Made by a program: the position numbers and the translations under genes
The notes under the pieces: generated by a model
The model's input: only the letters and a program-made list of their open reading frames with translations
What the model was told of the DNA's origin: nothing
Databases searched by the model: none
Shown: positions 16,352 to 24,521 of the stretch, in pieces
Position numbering within the stretch: position 1 is the first letter of the stretch
How the letters are laid out: the number at the start of each line of letters is the position of its first letter
NCBI GenBank assembly: GCA_016194505.1
Contig: JACQBK010000019.1
Span: 1 to 39,454 of the forward strand
Source: Ignavibacteriales bacterium
GTDB taxonomy: Bacteria; Bacteroidota; Ignavibacteria; UBA10030
Reading direction: 5' to 3'
DNA length: 39,454 nt

Positions 16352-16534
16352 TATTTTTACGATGGGTTATTACAAAGACAAGTTTAACTCAATGTAACGC
16401 CAAATCGTTTGAAGGGCAAGGGTATTGCAAAAACGGTAGTGACTCGATTTGAATGTTTCATTTTTCTACAAGCAGCGACTAAAGTCGCCGCCTCCATACC
16501 TAACGAAACCCCTGCGGGGTTTTCGTGCTTATCA

Positions 16535-16556
16535 GGCGTTGACTTCAGTCAACGCC
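16535..16556. repeat. Palindrome GGCGTTGACT-tc-AGTCAACGCC
   Basis: Perfect 10-bp arms with a 2-base centre. It is 19/22 identical to 27663-27684. At both sites it follows an AAACCCC/GGGGTTT-type hairpin, so the pair forms a repeated two-hairpin unit. Confidence 0.75.
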
Positions 16557-16593
16557 CTGTTTCTATGTAACTTGCGTCATCGCCGCAAAACAC

Positions 16594-16633
16594 AAAAGGC
16601 ACCCCGAACAATCAGGATGCCTTTTATTTTTTT
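16594..16633. terminator. Terminator of the pilin-like operon (bidirectional)
   Basis: AAAAGGCA pairs with TGCCTTTT around a loop of about 16 bases, with a long T run following on the plus strand and a shorter TTTTGTGTTTTG tail on the minus strand. It lies just past the stop of the minus-strand gene at 16651 and would end that operon. Confidence 0.65.
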
Positions 16634-16650
16634 CAATGAAAAAAGTTCCG

Positions 16651-17703
16651 CTATTCGTACCAGTCAAGGATTGTGTAAAACCGAAGCCTTCCTATATTCC
16701 TTGCTTTCTGTATAGCGGCACTGCTGTACCTAACTTTTCCTTGACTGCCGGACCCTTTGAGCGCAAGCGTCGCTGCCCCTCCGGAAGGGTTAGCTAAAAT
16801 AAGCCCGCCGACGATTCCCGGTGTTCCATTTTCTTTGAACGTTACGGTATTGCTCTCGCCGTAACATATCACAAGCCCATACCAATTAAATGTGCCACCG
16901 AGGACTAAGTTGCCCTTTACAACAAGCACCCCATACCCTGTAACGTTTCCATTAATGGTACAACTATAGTTTGTATCCGATGGCGAGTCGCACACTACAA
17001 CCACAGGATTTGTAGAGGACCCCCATTGATTTCCCGGCGGATTAGGTATACTGCCGGACGTATAATAATAATCATAGTTGTTAAGATACTCATTGATGTA
17101 TGCACCCGGGTTTGGTGTTGTCGTGTCTTTTTGGACTGCAACGGAACCTTCAATTCTCGATCCGCCAATCGCCAAAACATTTGCAGAATCAGTTGCGGTC
17201 ATCGTTGTTACCCCGGGAAGATCCCCTGATCCTACCTCTGTTGTTCCCGTTTCATCGTAATTGTGCCCATCCACTTCGGCTTGGGCTCCCGTCATGCTAA
17301 AAGAGACAGGTGATGCCCGTATGCCAATGGCGGAGTTAGGCATAGGAAACGGGCGGGTATCTCTAAATAGTGTTACTTTCATGGTATATGTTGATTCTGC
17401 ATACACTCCCGTAGAGACCATGTGCACGGTATCTCCATTGACACTTGTTTGCAGGCTATCAAGTCTGAAATATCCATTGTTAAAATTCGTGTTTACGTGA
17501 ACACTGGGTGTTTGGCCAGGGGGGCGGTCGTACGTTCTCAATGCGGCGTGTATAGAAGCGCGGGCAAGATTTCTCGCCTGCATATACTTAAGATACGCAT
17601 ATTGTGTGGTAGAGGCGTTCTCGCTCGCCCGGTACATTTGAAAGCCGATGTACCCCATCGCCATGCCTAATCCCATGACAAGAAATAGTGCTGTTCGTCC
17701 CAT
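16651..17703 (-). CDS. Pilin-like membrane-anchored protein, function unknown (third gene of trio)
   Basis: The 350-residue protein begins with one hydrophobic segment (residues 3-22) that reads straight into an amphipathic helix, SENASTTQYAYLKYMQARNLARASIHAALRTY, like the N-terminal spine of PilX-type minor pilins. It lacks the canonical Gly/Phe...Glu5 prepilin cleavage motif. The rest is rich in Ser, Thr, Gly and Asn. A C-terminal region has short repeating strands (NVTGYGVLVVKGNLVLGGTFNWYGLVICYGES, then VGGLILANPSGGAATLALKGSG) that resemble a parallel beta-solenoid, as in polymer-forming proteins. It is 12 bases downstream of the second trio member, so they form an operon. I do not recognise a specific function; a surface-appendage or secretion pseudopilin is the best guess. 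Confidence 0.6.
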   Translation of the reverse strand: MGRTALFLVMGLGMAMGYIGFQMYRASENASTTQYAYLKYMQARNLARASIHAALRTYDRPPGQTPSVHVNTNFNNGYFRLDSLQTSVNGDTVHMVSTGVYAESTYTMKVTLFRDTRPFPMPNSAIGIRASPVSFSMTGAQAEVDGHNYDETGTTEVGSGDLPGVTTMTATDSANVLAIGGSRIEGSVAVQKDTTTPNPGAYINEYLNNYDYYYTSGSIPNPPGNQWGSSTNPVVVVCDSPSDTNYSCTINGNVTGYGVLVVKGNLVLGGTFNWYGLVICYGESNTVTFKENGTPGIVGGLILANPSGGAATLALKGSGSQGKVRYSSAAIQKARNIGRLRFYTILDWYE

Positions 17704-17715
17704 CGTCGTGTCCTC

Positions 17716-18306
17716 TTAGTAGGGTTTACCTAAATTTCTTGGATAAATCAATTTTTCCCATGATACGGCATAATAATAGGGGGTCGTGTCATTGAGCGTT
17801 CTGATAGGCTCCCAACTTTCCAGCCTAAATTTCACGTTGATCGCCCTGATTGCCGCAAACGCTGAGGCACCTGAAATCGGCGTAGTCATTTTATTGCCGG
17901 ACGTATCAAAGTAACTGAGGTTGAATAGGATAAGTCCGAAGCGCTGTTTAATCAAGCCGGCAGTGGTTTGTCGTTGCATATAGTAATCACTCGGGTTGAG
18001 ACTGGCTGAATCAGCAGTGCCTACGGAATATGTAACCGTTTCCACCGTCCCGCCGTACGAAAGGGCTCCTTTAAAAGAAACGGTGTTAGTATCTGCGCTC
18101 AAGATTTTCTGTCCGGTAACACGATACCCCATCTTCGTAAAATCGTGTTCAACCTGTCTTGCAAGGTTCACGGCTGCGGTTTGCGTGTTAAGATTGAAGG
18201 TATTTTGGTACATCGTAGAATTCAAATTACCCTGCATTCGTGCGACGGTCAAAATTAAAATGCCGAAGATAATCGCGGATCCAACCAAATCGAGCATAAT
18301 GTTCAT
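17716..18306 (-). CDS. Pilin-like membrane-anchored protein (second gene of trio)
   Basis: The 196-residue protein has a single N-terminal hydrophobic helix (MNIMLDLVGSAIIFGILILTVARMQ), followed by the helix TAAVNLARQVEHDFTKMGYRV and a beta-rich C-terminal domain. This is the shape of a PilW/GspJ-type minor pseudopilin, but the signal-peptidase motif is not canonical. It lies 15 bases after the first trio gene and 12 before the third, so the three are co-transcribed. It ends in LIYPRNLGKPY. No database-level name can be given from sequence; the pilin-like label is based on topology and neighbours. Confidence 0.6.
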   Translation of the reverse strand: MNIMLDLVGSAIIFGILILTVARMQGNLNSTMYQNTFNLNTQTAAVNLARQVEHDFTKMGYRVTGQKILSADTNTVSFKGALSYGGTVETVTYSVGTADSASLNPSDYYMQRQTTAGLIKQRFGLILFNLSYFDTSGNKMTTPISGASAFAAIRAINVKFRLESWEPIRTLNDTTPYYYAVSWEKLIYPRNLGKPY

Positions 18307-18321
18307 AGGGTATTCTCTCTC

Positions 18322-18903
18322 TTAGAAATAGCGACGATAGATAGCTATATCTTTTAAAATAATCGGCACGGTTGTATGGGCGGTATCGTTGAGTGTCGGC
18401 AAATTTGGATGTGTCACCACAACGACTATTTTCTTGTAAAACGTTGCGCTTGTTGTGTCGTTTGCCGGAGTGTATTCACTGCAATACTTGACTGTATCGT
18501 AAACGAAAAAATACCCAAGCCGAGGATCCTTGACCTTCCTTTTGTAGAGATGATAATCGTCCACATCGTTAAATTTGCTTTTGGACGCAAAATCATGGAA
18601 TGTTCCGCTTAGTGTATATGAGCTATCGGTATAACTGATTGCCTCGCCCCCATCCGAACCAAGGCTTGCGGGAACTGTCACATCAGAGTAATTAAAAGCT
18701 TTTGCACCGCCAGTTGTTTTTTGGTCAAAATCCTTCGCCAATATCTCATCCATCATACTTTGACCTATGGAAAGCGCATTCAGCGTCGCTTCCATTTCTA
18801 AGCCAAGTTTGAGAGACCCAAACATAGTGGAGTTAAAGCTCAATGCTAAAATTGAAAGCATTGCAAACGCTCCAATAACCAGCATCATTTGACCCGTGTT
18901 CAT
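18322..18903 (-). CDS. Pilin-like membrane-anchored protein (first gene of trio)
   Basis: The 193-residue protein has the N-terminal hydrophobic helix GQMMLVIGAFAMLSILALSFNSTMF, followed by LKLGLEMEATLNALSIGQSMMDEILAKDFD, a long helix of the PilV/GspI minor-pilin kind, then a beta-rich domain. AGAGGA lies 8 bases before the ATG at 18903. It is the promoter-proximal gene of the trio. As with its neighbours, the prepilin peptidase motif is absent or degenerate, and no assembly ATPase, secretin or prepilin peptidase is encoded nearby. The role is therefore unproven. Confidence 0.6.
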   Translation of the reverse strand: MNTGQMMLVIGAFAMLSILALSFNSTMFGSLKLGLEMEATLNALSIGQSMMDEILAKDFDQKTTGGAKAFNYSDVTVPASLGSDGGEAISYTDSSYTLSGTFHDFASKSKFNDVDDYHLYKRKVKDPRLGYFFVYDTVKYCSEYTPANDTTSATFYKKIVVVVTHPNLPTLNDTAHTTVPIILKDIAIYRRYF

Positions 18904-19267
18904 TCGTTTAATCCTCTAAGTGTTTCCTGAATAACTCCAACTTCTGCGTGTAGCTTAAATAAATCTACCGCTAATGTCAACACGAGGGTGTCGTGGCTCA
19001 CCTCAAAGGCTTGCGCTGTATCACTATGATGAAAATTTCATAGTCAAATACATATAATTTTTAAAAACCCAATAAAACCCCAACAAATGTGTGAATTTTT
19101 CGAAATTAGAAATTTTATGCCCTTGACGCACTCCACTGTACCTATTGCTACAAAGTTTGTACCCACGCAAAAATCTTCAAATTTCGCAAGAAAACCAACT
19201 CTTGTTATTTACAGGTGTATCAAAATGACCGAGTAATGAAGAATGTTATAATTATTTCAAAACAGCC
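18904..19267. other. AT-rich gene-free region upstream of the pilin-like trio
   Basis: There is no gene here. On the minus strand TTGACT (complement of 19042-19047) could act as a -35 element for the trio. It overlaps an inverted repeat, ACTATGA (19023-19029) and TCATAGT (19038-19044), which could be an operator. The -10 match is weak, so the promoter assignment is tentative. Confidence 0.35.
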
Positions 19268-20734
19268 TCATTTATCACCAATTTCGGATCGAGGGTAGCG
19301 TTGCAGCATTCCCTCTTCACGCATCAGCTTTTCAATGCCATCCATATCCATCGGCACAAAATCCGATACAATCTCCGCCCCTTTTTCCGTAATGACGATT
19401 AAATCCTCAAGGCGGATGTATATTTTCTCTTCCGGCACACGCAACGCAGGCTCGATGGTAAACACCATCCCGGGTTTATAAGCGTCTCCATACGGACCGT
19501 CATCGTGCGTTGCCATTCCCACCCAATGACCGAGAGAGGCGTTGGGGTTTTGAGAATTCTTTCGATGGGTTTCTACAAACGCGCGGCAGGCTTTCTCGTA
19601 GAGTGGTTGGGAAAACTTCGTCGCCGCAAGAAGAGCATCCATCTCCTTCACTGCGTCTTGCAGAATAGCTTGTCCCGTTGCATGAGGACGGATCGCTTTG
19701 AGTACCGCTTTGTAACAACCGACATAAAATCCATACAGCTCCCGTTGCCAAGCGTTGAATTTCCCGTTCACCGGCATCATACGGGTAACATCGCTCATGT
19801 AAGAACCGAAATCGGGGGCAAAGTCGAACAACAATAATTCTCCGTCAAGCATGGTTCGCTTGCCGGCGTTATAGTGGGGGAATGTTGCATTCGGTCCGCT
19901 GGCGATAAGAGAGTAATATGCTTCGCCTTGTGCGCCATTGCGGAAATAAACGTACTTTGCCATGCCGTCAAGCTCATATTCTTTGATGTTCGGCTTCGTG
20001 GAGCGCATGCCTTCCATCAGAGCAAGTCCGCCAAGCCGCGTTGCCTTTTTGATGAGGGTAATTTCTCTCGGACTTTTGATGAGGCGAAGGTTATCCAATA
20101 TTGGCGTGAGATCGCGCACTTCAAAGAGAGGAAGCCGCTCGCGCAACAGTTTTACAAATTGCGCCTCGCGTGAAATCCTTCCGTCCCACGGATCATTATA
20201 AATATCGGAGTTTTGCCGGATGGCAAGATCGCGGCTCATCGAAGAGCCTTCGCCGGGCGTAAACAGCGTGTACACCGTTCTTGCCGTGCCACGCATCGTG
20301 CGCCACCCAAGGTGTTCCGAAAGCATATCCGAACCAAACACCGCATTGACTCCCGTCAGAGTTTTTACTTCTTCCGCGTCTTCTGCGGAAAACAATTTGC
20401 CTTCGGAGTTCTCGCGTCCTTGATTGCGATGGGGAAGATACAACGTCGCCGTGCGGGAGCCGCCATCAAGAAGAAGATAGGCATGCGGCACTTCGACACC
20501 GCACACATAATAGAACTCATTGTATTGCCGGAATCGCGTATACCCCGCGGGACTCGGCGCGCCCTGCACCACGGCAAACGCATTGGGTCCTAGTGCATCA
20601 TAAATTTTCGCGCGGCGCTGGGCAAATTCCTCCGGCGGAAAATCTTTCGTGAACGGCGAAAAGCCCTCTTGCGCGACTGCGACAAGCGGTAACAGCCATA
20701 GTAACAGCATGAAGCAACGTTTTACCATCAGCAT
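19268..20734 (-). CDS. Xaa-Pro aminopeptidase (M24B), exported
   Basis: The 488-residue protein has a signal peptide (MLMVKRCFMLLLWLLPLVAVAQ), an aminopeptidase-P N-terminal domain (about 30-190), and a pita-bread catalytic domain. The five dinuclear metal ligands are visible: Asp in LLFDFAPD, Asp in YMSDVTR, His in LGHWVGM, Glu in FTIEPAL and Glu in IRLEDLI. It removes N-terminal residues preceding proline, here in the periplasm or outer envelope. AGGAGG precedes the start by 4 bases (first ATG) or 10 bases (second ATG, residue 3). Its 5' end faces the relic pdxJ tail and pdxJ lies further upstream in the same direction. Confidence 0.92.
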   Translation of the reverse strand: MLMVKRCFMLLLWLLPLVAVAQEGFSPFTKDFPPEEFAQRRAKIYDALGPNAFAVVQGAPSPAGYTRFRQYNEFYYVCGVEVPHAYLLLDGGSRTATLYLPHRNQGRENSEGKLFSAEDAEEVKTLTGVNAVFGSDMLSEHLGWRTMRGTARTVYTLFTPGEGSSMSRDLAIRQNSDIYNDPWDGRISREAQFVKLLRERLPLFEVRDLTPILDNLRLIKSPREITLIKKATRLGGLALMEGMRSTKPNIKEYELDGMAKYVYFRNGAQGEAYYSLIASGPNATFPHYNAGKRTMLDGELLLFDFAPDFGSYMSDVTRMMPVNGKFNAWQRELYGFYVGCYKAVLKAIRPHATGQAILQDAVKEMDALLAATKFSQPLYEKACRAFVETHRKNSQNPNASLGHWVGMATHDDGPYGDAYKPGMVFTIEPALRVPEEKIYIRLEDLIVITEKGAEIVSDFVPMDMDGIEKLMREEGMLQRYPRSEIGDK

Positions 20735-20789
20735 AATTCCTCCTTCAGGAATGTTTGGTGAAAAACTTCACCACGGATATTTTTAAATA

Positions 20790-20845
20790 CTACCGCTTTT
20801 GCACGAGGGCGAGCATCTCTCGCACGGCTTTGTCCAAACCGACAA
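20790..20845 (-). pseudogene. Diverged second copy of the pdxJ 3' end
   Basis: 52 of 56 bases match 20958-21013, the true pdxJ tail 168 bases away. Read on the minus strand it encodes [17 protein letters not shown] then stop, compared with [17 protein letters not shown] in the other copy. No start or upstream pdxJ sequence accompanies it. It is a relic, left by partial duplication or by replacement of the gene end. Confidence 0.8.
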
Positions 20846-20957
20846 GAGAGTTTAACTCTCGGACAACTGGATTTGTGAGGAATTGTCCCACTTGTTTTTA
20901 AAAAGATTTACTTTTTACACAAACTCGATCCCTTCGGGACGTGGTAAGATTTTTTAT

Positions 20958-21702
20958 CTACCGCTTTTGCACAAGCGCGCGCATCTCCCGCACGGCTTTG
21001 TCCAAACCGACAATAAGAGCGTAGGAGATTATTGCATGGCCGATACTCAGCTCATCAATTTCCGGAATCGCGGCAACGGGGACAACATTCACATAGTTAA
21101 GTCCGTGGGACAACATTCACATAGTTAAGTCCGTGACCGCCGTTAACGCCAAGTCCCATTGATTTGGCAAGCTTGGCGGCGCGTTGAATGCGAAGAAGCT
21201 GTTCATGCTGTTCTCGCTCATTGCGCGCATCGGCATATTCGCCGGTATGAATTTCTATCATATCCGCCTGCACTTCTTTTGAAGCTTCGATCTGCGCTTG
21301 CTCCGGATTTACAAACAGGCTCACAAGAATGTTGTGCTGATGAAATGTCTTAATCACGTCTTCCAAGCGGCGCTTGTTCGCAATGACATCGAGTCCGCCT
21401 TCGGTTGTGAGTTCCTGGCGACGTTCAGGAACGAACGTTGCAAGCTCGGGGAGTGTTGCAATCGCAATTTTTACGATCTCGTCCGTTGCGGCCATTTCGA
21501 GATCGAGCTTCGTTGTTACGGTCTGGCGGAGAAGCCGGACATCCTCATCCCGAATATGCCTTCGGTCCTCGCGCAAGTGACAAACAATACCTTCCGCTCC
21601 GGCAGCTTCGCAAATGCGGGCTGCCTTTACGGGGTCTGGCTCTGCTCCTCCGCGGGCGTTGCGGAGCGTTGCGATATGATCAATGTTGATTGCTAACCGC
21701 AT
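20958..21702 (-). pseudogene. pdxJ: Pyridoxine 5'-phosphate synthase, disrupted by a 28-bp tandem duplication
   Basis: The reading frame from the ATG at 21702 begins with the PdxJ signature LAINIDHIATLRNARGG and continues EPDPVKAARICEAAGAEGIVCHLREDRRHI. It reaches [14 protein letters not shown], then hits a stop at 21097 (201 residues). A 28-bp unit is repeated twice in tandem (21060-21115 region); removing one copy restores the frame. The restored reading gives [23 protein letters not shown] and then [17 protein letters not shown], stop at 20958, for a normal 238-residue PdxJ. The lost part includes the last beta strands and the GHAII phosphate-binding turn, so the product as read should be inactive. 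PdxJ makes pyridoxine phosphate in the DXP-dependent B6 pathway. True mutation or assembly artefact cannot be told apart here. Confidence 0.9.
21060..21115. repeat. 28-bp tandem duplication inside pdxJ
   Basis: Two adjacent copies of a 28-base unit beginning GGACAACATTCACATAGTTA, identical to each other. Twenty-eight is not a multiple of three, so the duplication shifts the pdxJ frame. Boundaries are uncertain by 1-2 bases because the copies are identical at the junction. Confidence 0.88.
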
Positions 21703-21874
21703 AGTTTTGTAGGATGTATAATATGATTGGTCTGTAGGGGCGTCCCTTGAATATACCTAATTTCTGGATTTTAATGAAATCTTACTTTTAAGAATTTTTT
21801 TCTTCCACAGCCTGAAACTTTTCACACCAAATTACCGTAACTTCTTGGTGAACCACAATTTAAAAGGCGGCGCT

Positions 21875-23560
21875 ATGAAAAACAACCTTACACTGCTCCT
21901 TCTTTCTCTCCTTATACTCTGCACGGCAACCGCATCTGGACAACCTTCAAAAAAGGAAAAAACCAAACGGGCAAACCATGAAGCGTTGCTGGAAAATATC
22001 GGCAACGCAATTGATAAAGCTATCGCCAAAATTTCGAGGCCCTTTTCTTCCTCGGAAGATGACGACGGCATGTTCTCTCCCGATAGCCTTTACAAGAAAC
22101 GCTCGCGGCGCATCTACTCCACCGATTCAGAGCCTCAGGAAAAAAGCATAACGTACGAAGGCAACACAACCATCGCGGCAAACGACACCATTCATGCCAA
22201 CGTTGTGGTGAAAGCCGGCGACCTTACCTTGCATGGCTATGTTGATGGCGATGTGCTTGTCGTCGGCGGCAATCTGTACGTGAAAGCCGGAGCCGTTATC
22301 GCGGGCAATGCGAAGGTTATCAATGGAGAAGTTATCAAAGAAGATGGCGGCACAATCGTCGGCTACGTGGATAAAGCAAGTTCGTCCTCTGCTTCGTATC
22401 GTGAAAGCGAAAAAAAGTTTACACGTTCATCAACGCGGCTCCGCCCCAATTGGTGGCTCTCGGATGAAACAAATCTGGATAATTTCATATTCCGCTATAA
22501 TCGTGTCGAGGGAATATTCCTCGGACTCGGCTCGGAGAAGCGATACTACTGGGATGGCAGAAAAGATTATAGTCTCTACGGCTCCATTGGGTGGGGGTTC
22601 AAGTCGCATCTGTGGAGAGGCAATCTTGGATTAAGCCGGCAATTCGCATTCAACGATGGCCAGATTCTCGAGTTCGGCGTGGAAGGACACAGCTTAACCG
22701 ATACGAAAGACCAATGGGTCATCGGACTGACGGAAAATACGCTTTCCTCGTTTCTTATTCATGAGGACTACCGCGATTACTTTACCCGCGAGGGAGTGGG
22801 ATTTAACGTCGCCTATTCAGTCCAGCAGGATTATTTTACATCGCAGTTGAAGGTCGAGTACCTTATGGATAAATATTCATCGCTCGAAAATCATGCGGAG
22901 TGGTCTATCTTTGGCGGCGACAAAGTCTTCCGCCTCAATCCCGCTATTGAGGATGGCAAGATGAGGAGCATTTTCACGTCGGTCGGCGTGAGCACGGTAA
23001 CGAAAACCATCCGCGGTCCGGAAGGATGGAATGTTTATGCAACGGCGGAGTTTGCAGATAAAAGCTTCGGCAGTGATTTCGGATTCAATCAATACGTTGC
23101 CGATGTTCGCCGCTTCCAACCGTTGGGTCGGTACGATAATCTGAATGTACGCTTCCGCGTCGGCACGGCGGATGGACGATTGCCCGTGCAGAAAATGTTC
23201 GAGATCGGCGGTTTAGGCTCGCTTCCCGGCTTCCCGTTCAAGTATGAAGCCGGCAACCGAACGATGCTACTCAACGCCGAGTATATTATAGACAGCGATT
23301 TTCTCGATGAGCTTGATTTCTGGCCCGGCTGGCTCTTGAGCGGCACAAATTTCATCATCTTCTCCGATGCCGGCGTTGCGCGGACGGTTTCCAACACCGC
23401 ATCCTTAACGGATTTTGACGGATTGAAGCTCTCGGATTTCCGGCATGACGTTGGCGTTGGAATCGGATCGCGAAGCGGCTCGTTCCGGCTTGCGGTGGTT
23501 TGGCGCACGGACCAAAGCGAATCCCCGCGGTTCACATTCCGCATCGCGCGGCCGTTTTAA
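21875..23560 (+). CDS. Outer-membrane beta-barrel protein with bactofilin-like polymer-forming domain
   Basis: From the ATG at 21875 (AAGGCGG upstream) this is a 561-residue protein with a signal peptide. Residues ~90-165 form a bactofilin/polymer-forming beta-solenoid with short repeats: TIHANVVVKAGDLTLHGYVDGDVLVVGGNLYV and VIAGNAKVINGEV. The remainder is a barrel with alternating strands like VRFRVGTADGR, the Omp85/surface-antigen-like L6 region FEIGGLGSLPGFPFKYEAGNRTMLLNAEY, and a final strand FTFRIARPF ending in Phe, the outer-membrane insertion signal. The Omp85-like C-terminus without POTRA domains suggests a single-purpose transporter or patatin-like accessory barrel rather than BamA itself. 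The solenoid may sit on the periplasmic side. Expressed alone; function unknown. Confidence 0.82.
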   Translation: MKNNLTLLLLSLLILCTATASGQPSKKEKTKRANHEALLENIGNAIDKAIAKISRPFSSSEDDDGMFSPDSLYKKRSRRIYSTDSEPQEKSITYEGNTTIAANDTIHANVVVKAGDLTLHGYVDGDVLVVGGNLYVKAGAVIAGNAKVINGEVIKEDGGTIVGYVDKASSSSASYRESEKKFTRSSTRLRPNWWLSDETNLDNFIFRYNRVEGIFLGLGSEKRYYWDGRKDYSLYGSIGWGFKSHLWRGNLGLSRQFAFNDGQILEFGVEGHSLTDTKDQWVIGLTENTLSSFLIHEDYRDYFTREGVGFNVAYSVQQDYFTSQLKVEYLMDKYSSLENHAEWSIFGGDKVFRLNPAIEDGKMRSIFTSVGVSTVTKTIRGPEGWNVYATAEFADKSFGSDFGFNQYVADVRRFQPLGRYDNLNVRFRVGTADGRLPVQKMFEIGGLGSLPGFPFKYEAGNRTMLLNAEYIIDSDFLDELDFWPGWLLSGTNFIIFSDAGVARTVSNTASLTDFDGLKLSDFRHDVGVGIGSRSGSFRLAVVWRTDQSESPRFTFRIARPF

Positions 23561-23605
23561 AAGGTTTCTGCTGAATATAAGCCCAAAAGTAGATAGGGTA
23601 GTAAA

Positions 23606-24262
23606 ATGAATAAGGCGATAACGTTCGGAGAAACTGTAGAAGGTTATAACATTCCTGTCTTAAATGAGCGTGAAATAAGGGCAGCAGCAGGAATACTCTT
23701 TTTAGTTATGTTCATAGCTTTAATGCTCATACTGTTTAAGGGAAATTTCCTGCTAGTAAAGTATGTTATCACCTTATTTCTTACAGACTTTATAATCCGA
23801 GTCTTTGTCAACCCAAAATTTTCTCCTACACTAATAGTGGGACGTTTGATTGTTCACAGACAAAACCCCGAATATGTCGGTGCTGCGCAAAAAAAATTTG
23901 CCTGGGTGATAGGTTTGACTTTGGCAACAATCATGTTCTTTCTGATGGTGGTCGTAAATTCGTATAGCATTATCACGGGTCTTGTCTGTTTAACCTGTTT
24001 AATATTCTTATTTTTTGAATCAGCGTTTGGTATCTGTTTAGGGTGTTTATTGTATGGCTGGTTTTACAAAAGAAAAGCGCAATATTGTCCCGGTGAAGTA
24101 TGTAATGTAAAAACCAAACAAGAAATTCAGAAAACATCATTGGTGCAAATCGGTATCGTTGTTGCTTTCATCGTATTTATTTTATTTACAGCATATTTAT
24201 TTAACGATAATTTTAGCGTAAAACCAACCGACTTGTGGGTTATACTAAAGTCTACAAGCTGA
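23606..24262 (+). CDS. DUF4395 family integral membrane protein
   Basis: The 218-residue protein has four hydrophobic segments (about 27-55, 98-120, 125-150, 180-203). It carries the DUF4395 pattern NPKFSPTLIVGRLIV followed by EYVGAAQKKFAWVIGL and the motif F-G-I-C-L-G-C with two cysteines. DUF4395 proteins are often found near thioredoxin-like and sulfur-metabolism genes, but their function is not established. It starts 45 bases after the outer-membrane barrel gene and might be co-transcribed with it. A composite palindrome and a terminator-like hairpin follow it. Confidence 0.8.
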   Translation: MNKAITFGETVEGYNIPVLNEREIRAAAGILFLVMFIALMLILFKGNFLLVKYVITLFLTDFIIRVFVNPKFSPTLIVGRLIVHRQNPEYVGAAQKKFAWVIGLTLATIMFFLMVVVNSYSIITGLVCLTCLIFLFFESAFGICLGCLLYGWFYKRKAQYCPGEVCNVKTKQEIQKTSLVQIGIVVAFIVFILFTAYLFNDNFSVKPTDLWVILKSTS

Positions 24263-24272
24263 GTTTTTTATA

Positions 24273-24303
24273 GGGCATCCCGATGTATCGGGACAAGGTG
24301 CCC
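24273..24303. repeat. Composite palindrome with TCCCGA...TCGGGA module
   Basis: GGGCA (24273-24277) pairs with TGCCC (24299-24303) and encloses TCCCGA-tgta-TCGGGA (24278-24293). The inner module is a variant of the TCCCGTACA(A/T)CGGGA hairpin at 32354-32368 and 38205-38219. Confidence 0.65.
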
Positions 24304-24313
24304 CTGCGTGCTT

Positions 24314-24358
24314 AACAACCAAAAGAGCGGTTCCATGTATGGAGCCGCTCTTGTTGTT
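24314..24358 (+). terminator. Stem-loop terminator after the DUF4395 gene, repeated downstream
   Basis: AACAAC (24314-24319) pairs with GTTGTT (24353-24358). AAGAGCGG (24323-24330) pairs with CCGCTCTT (24345-24352), capped by TCCAT-gt-ATGGA. Nearly the same sequence recurs at 26194-26223. There is no long T run, so it may be a repeated hairpin used as a terminator rather than a standard one. Confidence 0.55.
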
Positions 24359-24449
24359 TATGGGGGTTACAAGCCCCAGGCGAATTTATGGATTTTTCCC
24401 AAAAAAACCCGCCTTTCATCTAACTTTTCCTACCCCTAATATTTTTTTC

Positions 24450-24510
24450 TTGACATGGAACCTTCCTATTATTATCTTGTTATAGTAATTAAGCAAATGC
24501 TAAAATACTA
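24450..24510 (+). promoter_or_regulatory. Promoter and ArsR-type operator of the metal operon
   Basis: TTGACA (24450-24455) and TATCTT (24473-24478), 17 bases apart, form a sigma-70-like promoter. Directly after it lies an imperfect 13-2-13 palindrome: TAGTAATTAAGCA (24483-24495) and TGCTAAAATACTA (24498-24510), matching at 11 of 13 pairs. Its length and position, overlapping the start of transcription of an ArsR gene, fit autorepression. Confidence 0.65.
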
Positions 24511-24521
24511 AAGGTATTCCC

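Larger units (their letters stand above)
16242..16650. other. Gene-free gap filled with palindromes
   Basis: This 409-base stretch holds no gene I can support. It carries, from left to right, a composite nested palindrome (16264-16351), the small hairpin GCGACT-aa-AGTCGC (16475-16488), a CGAAACCCC/GGGGTTTTCG hairpin (16504-16525), the perfect GGCGTTGACT-tc-AGTCAACGCC (16535-16556), and a terminator at 16594-16626. Confidence 0.7.
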
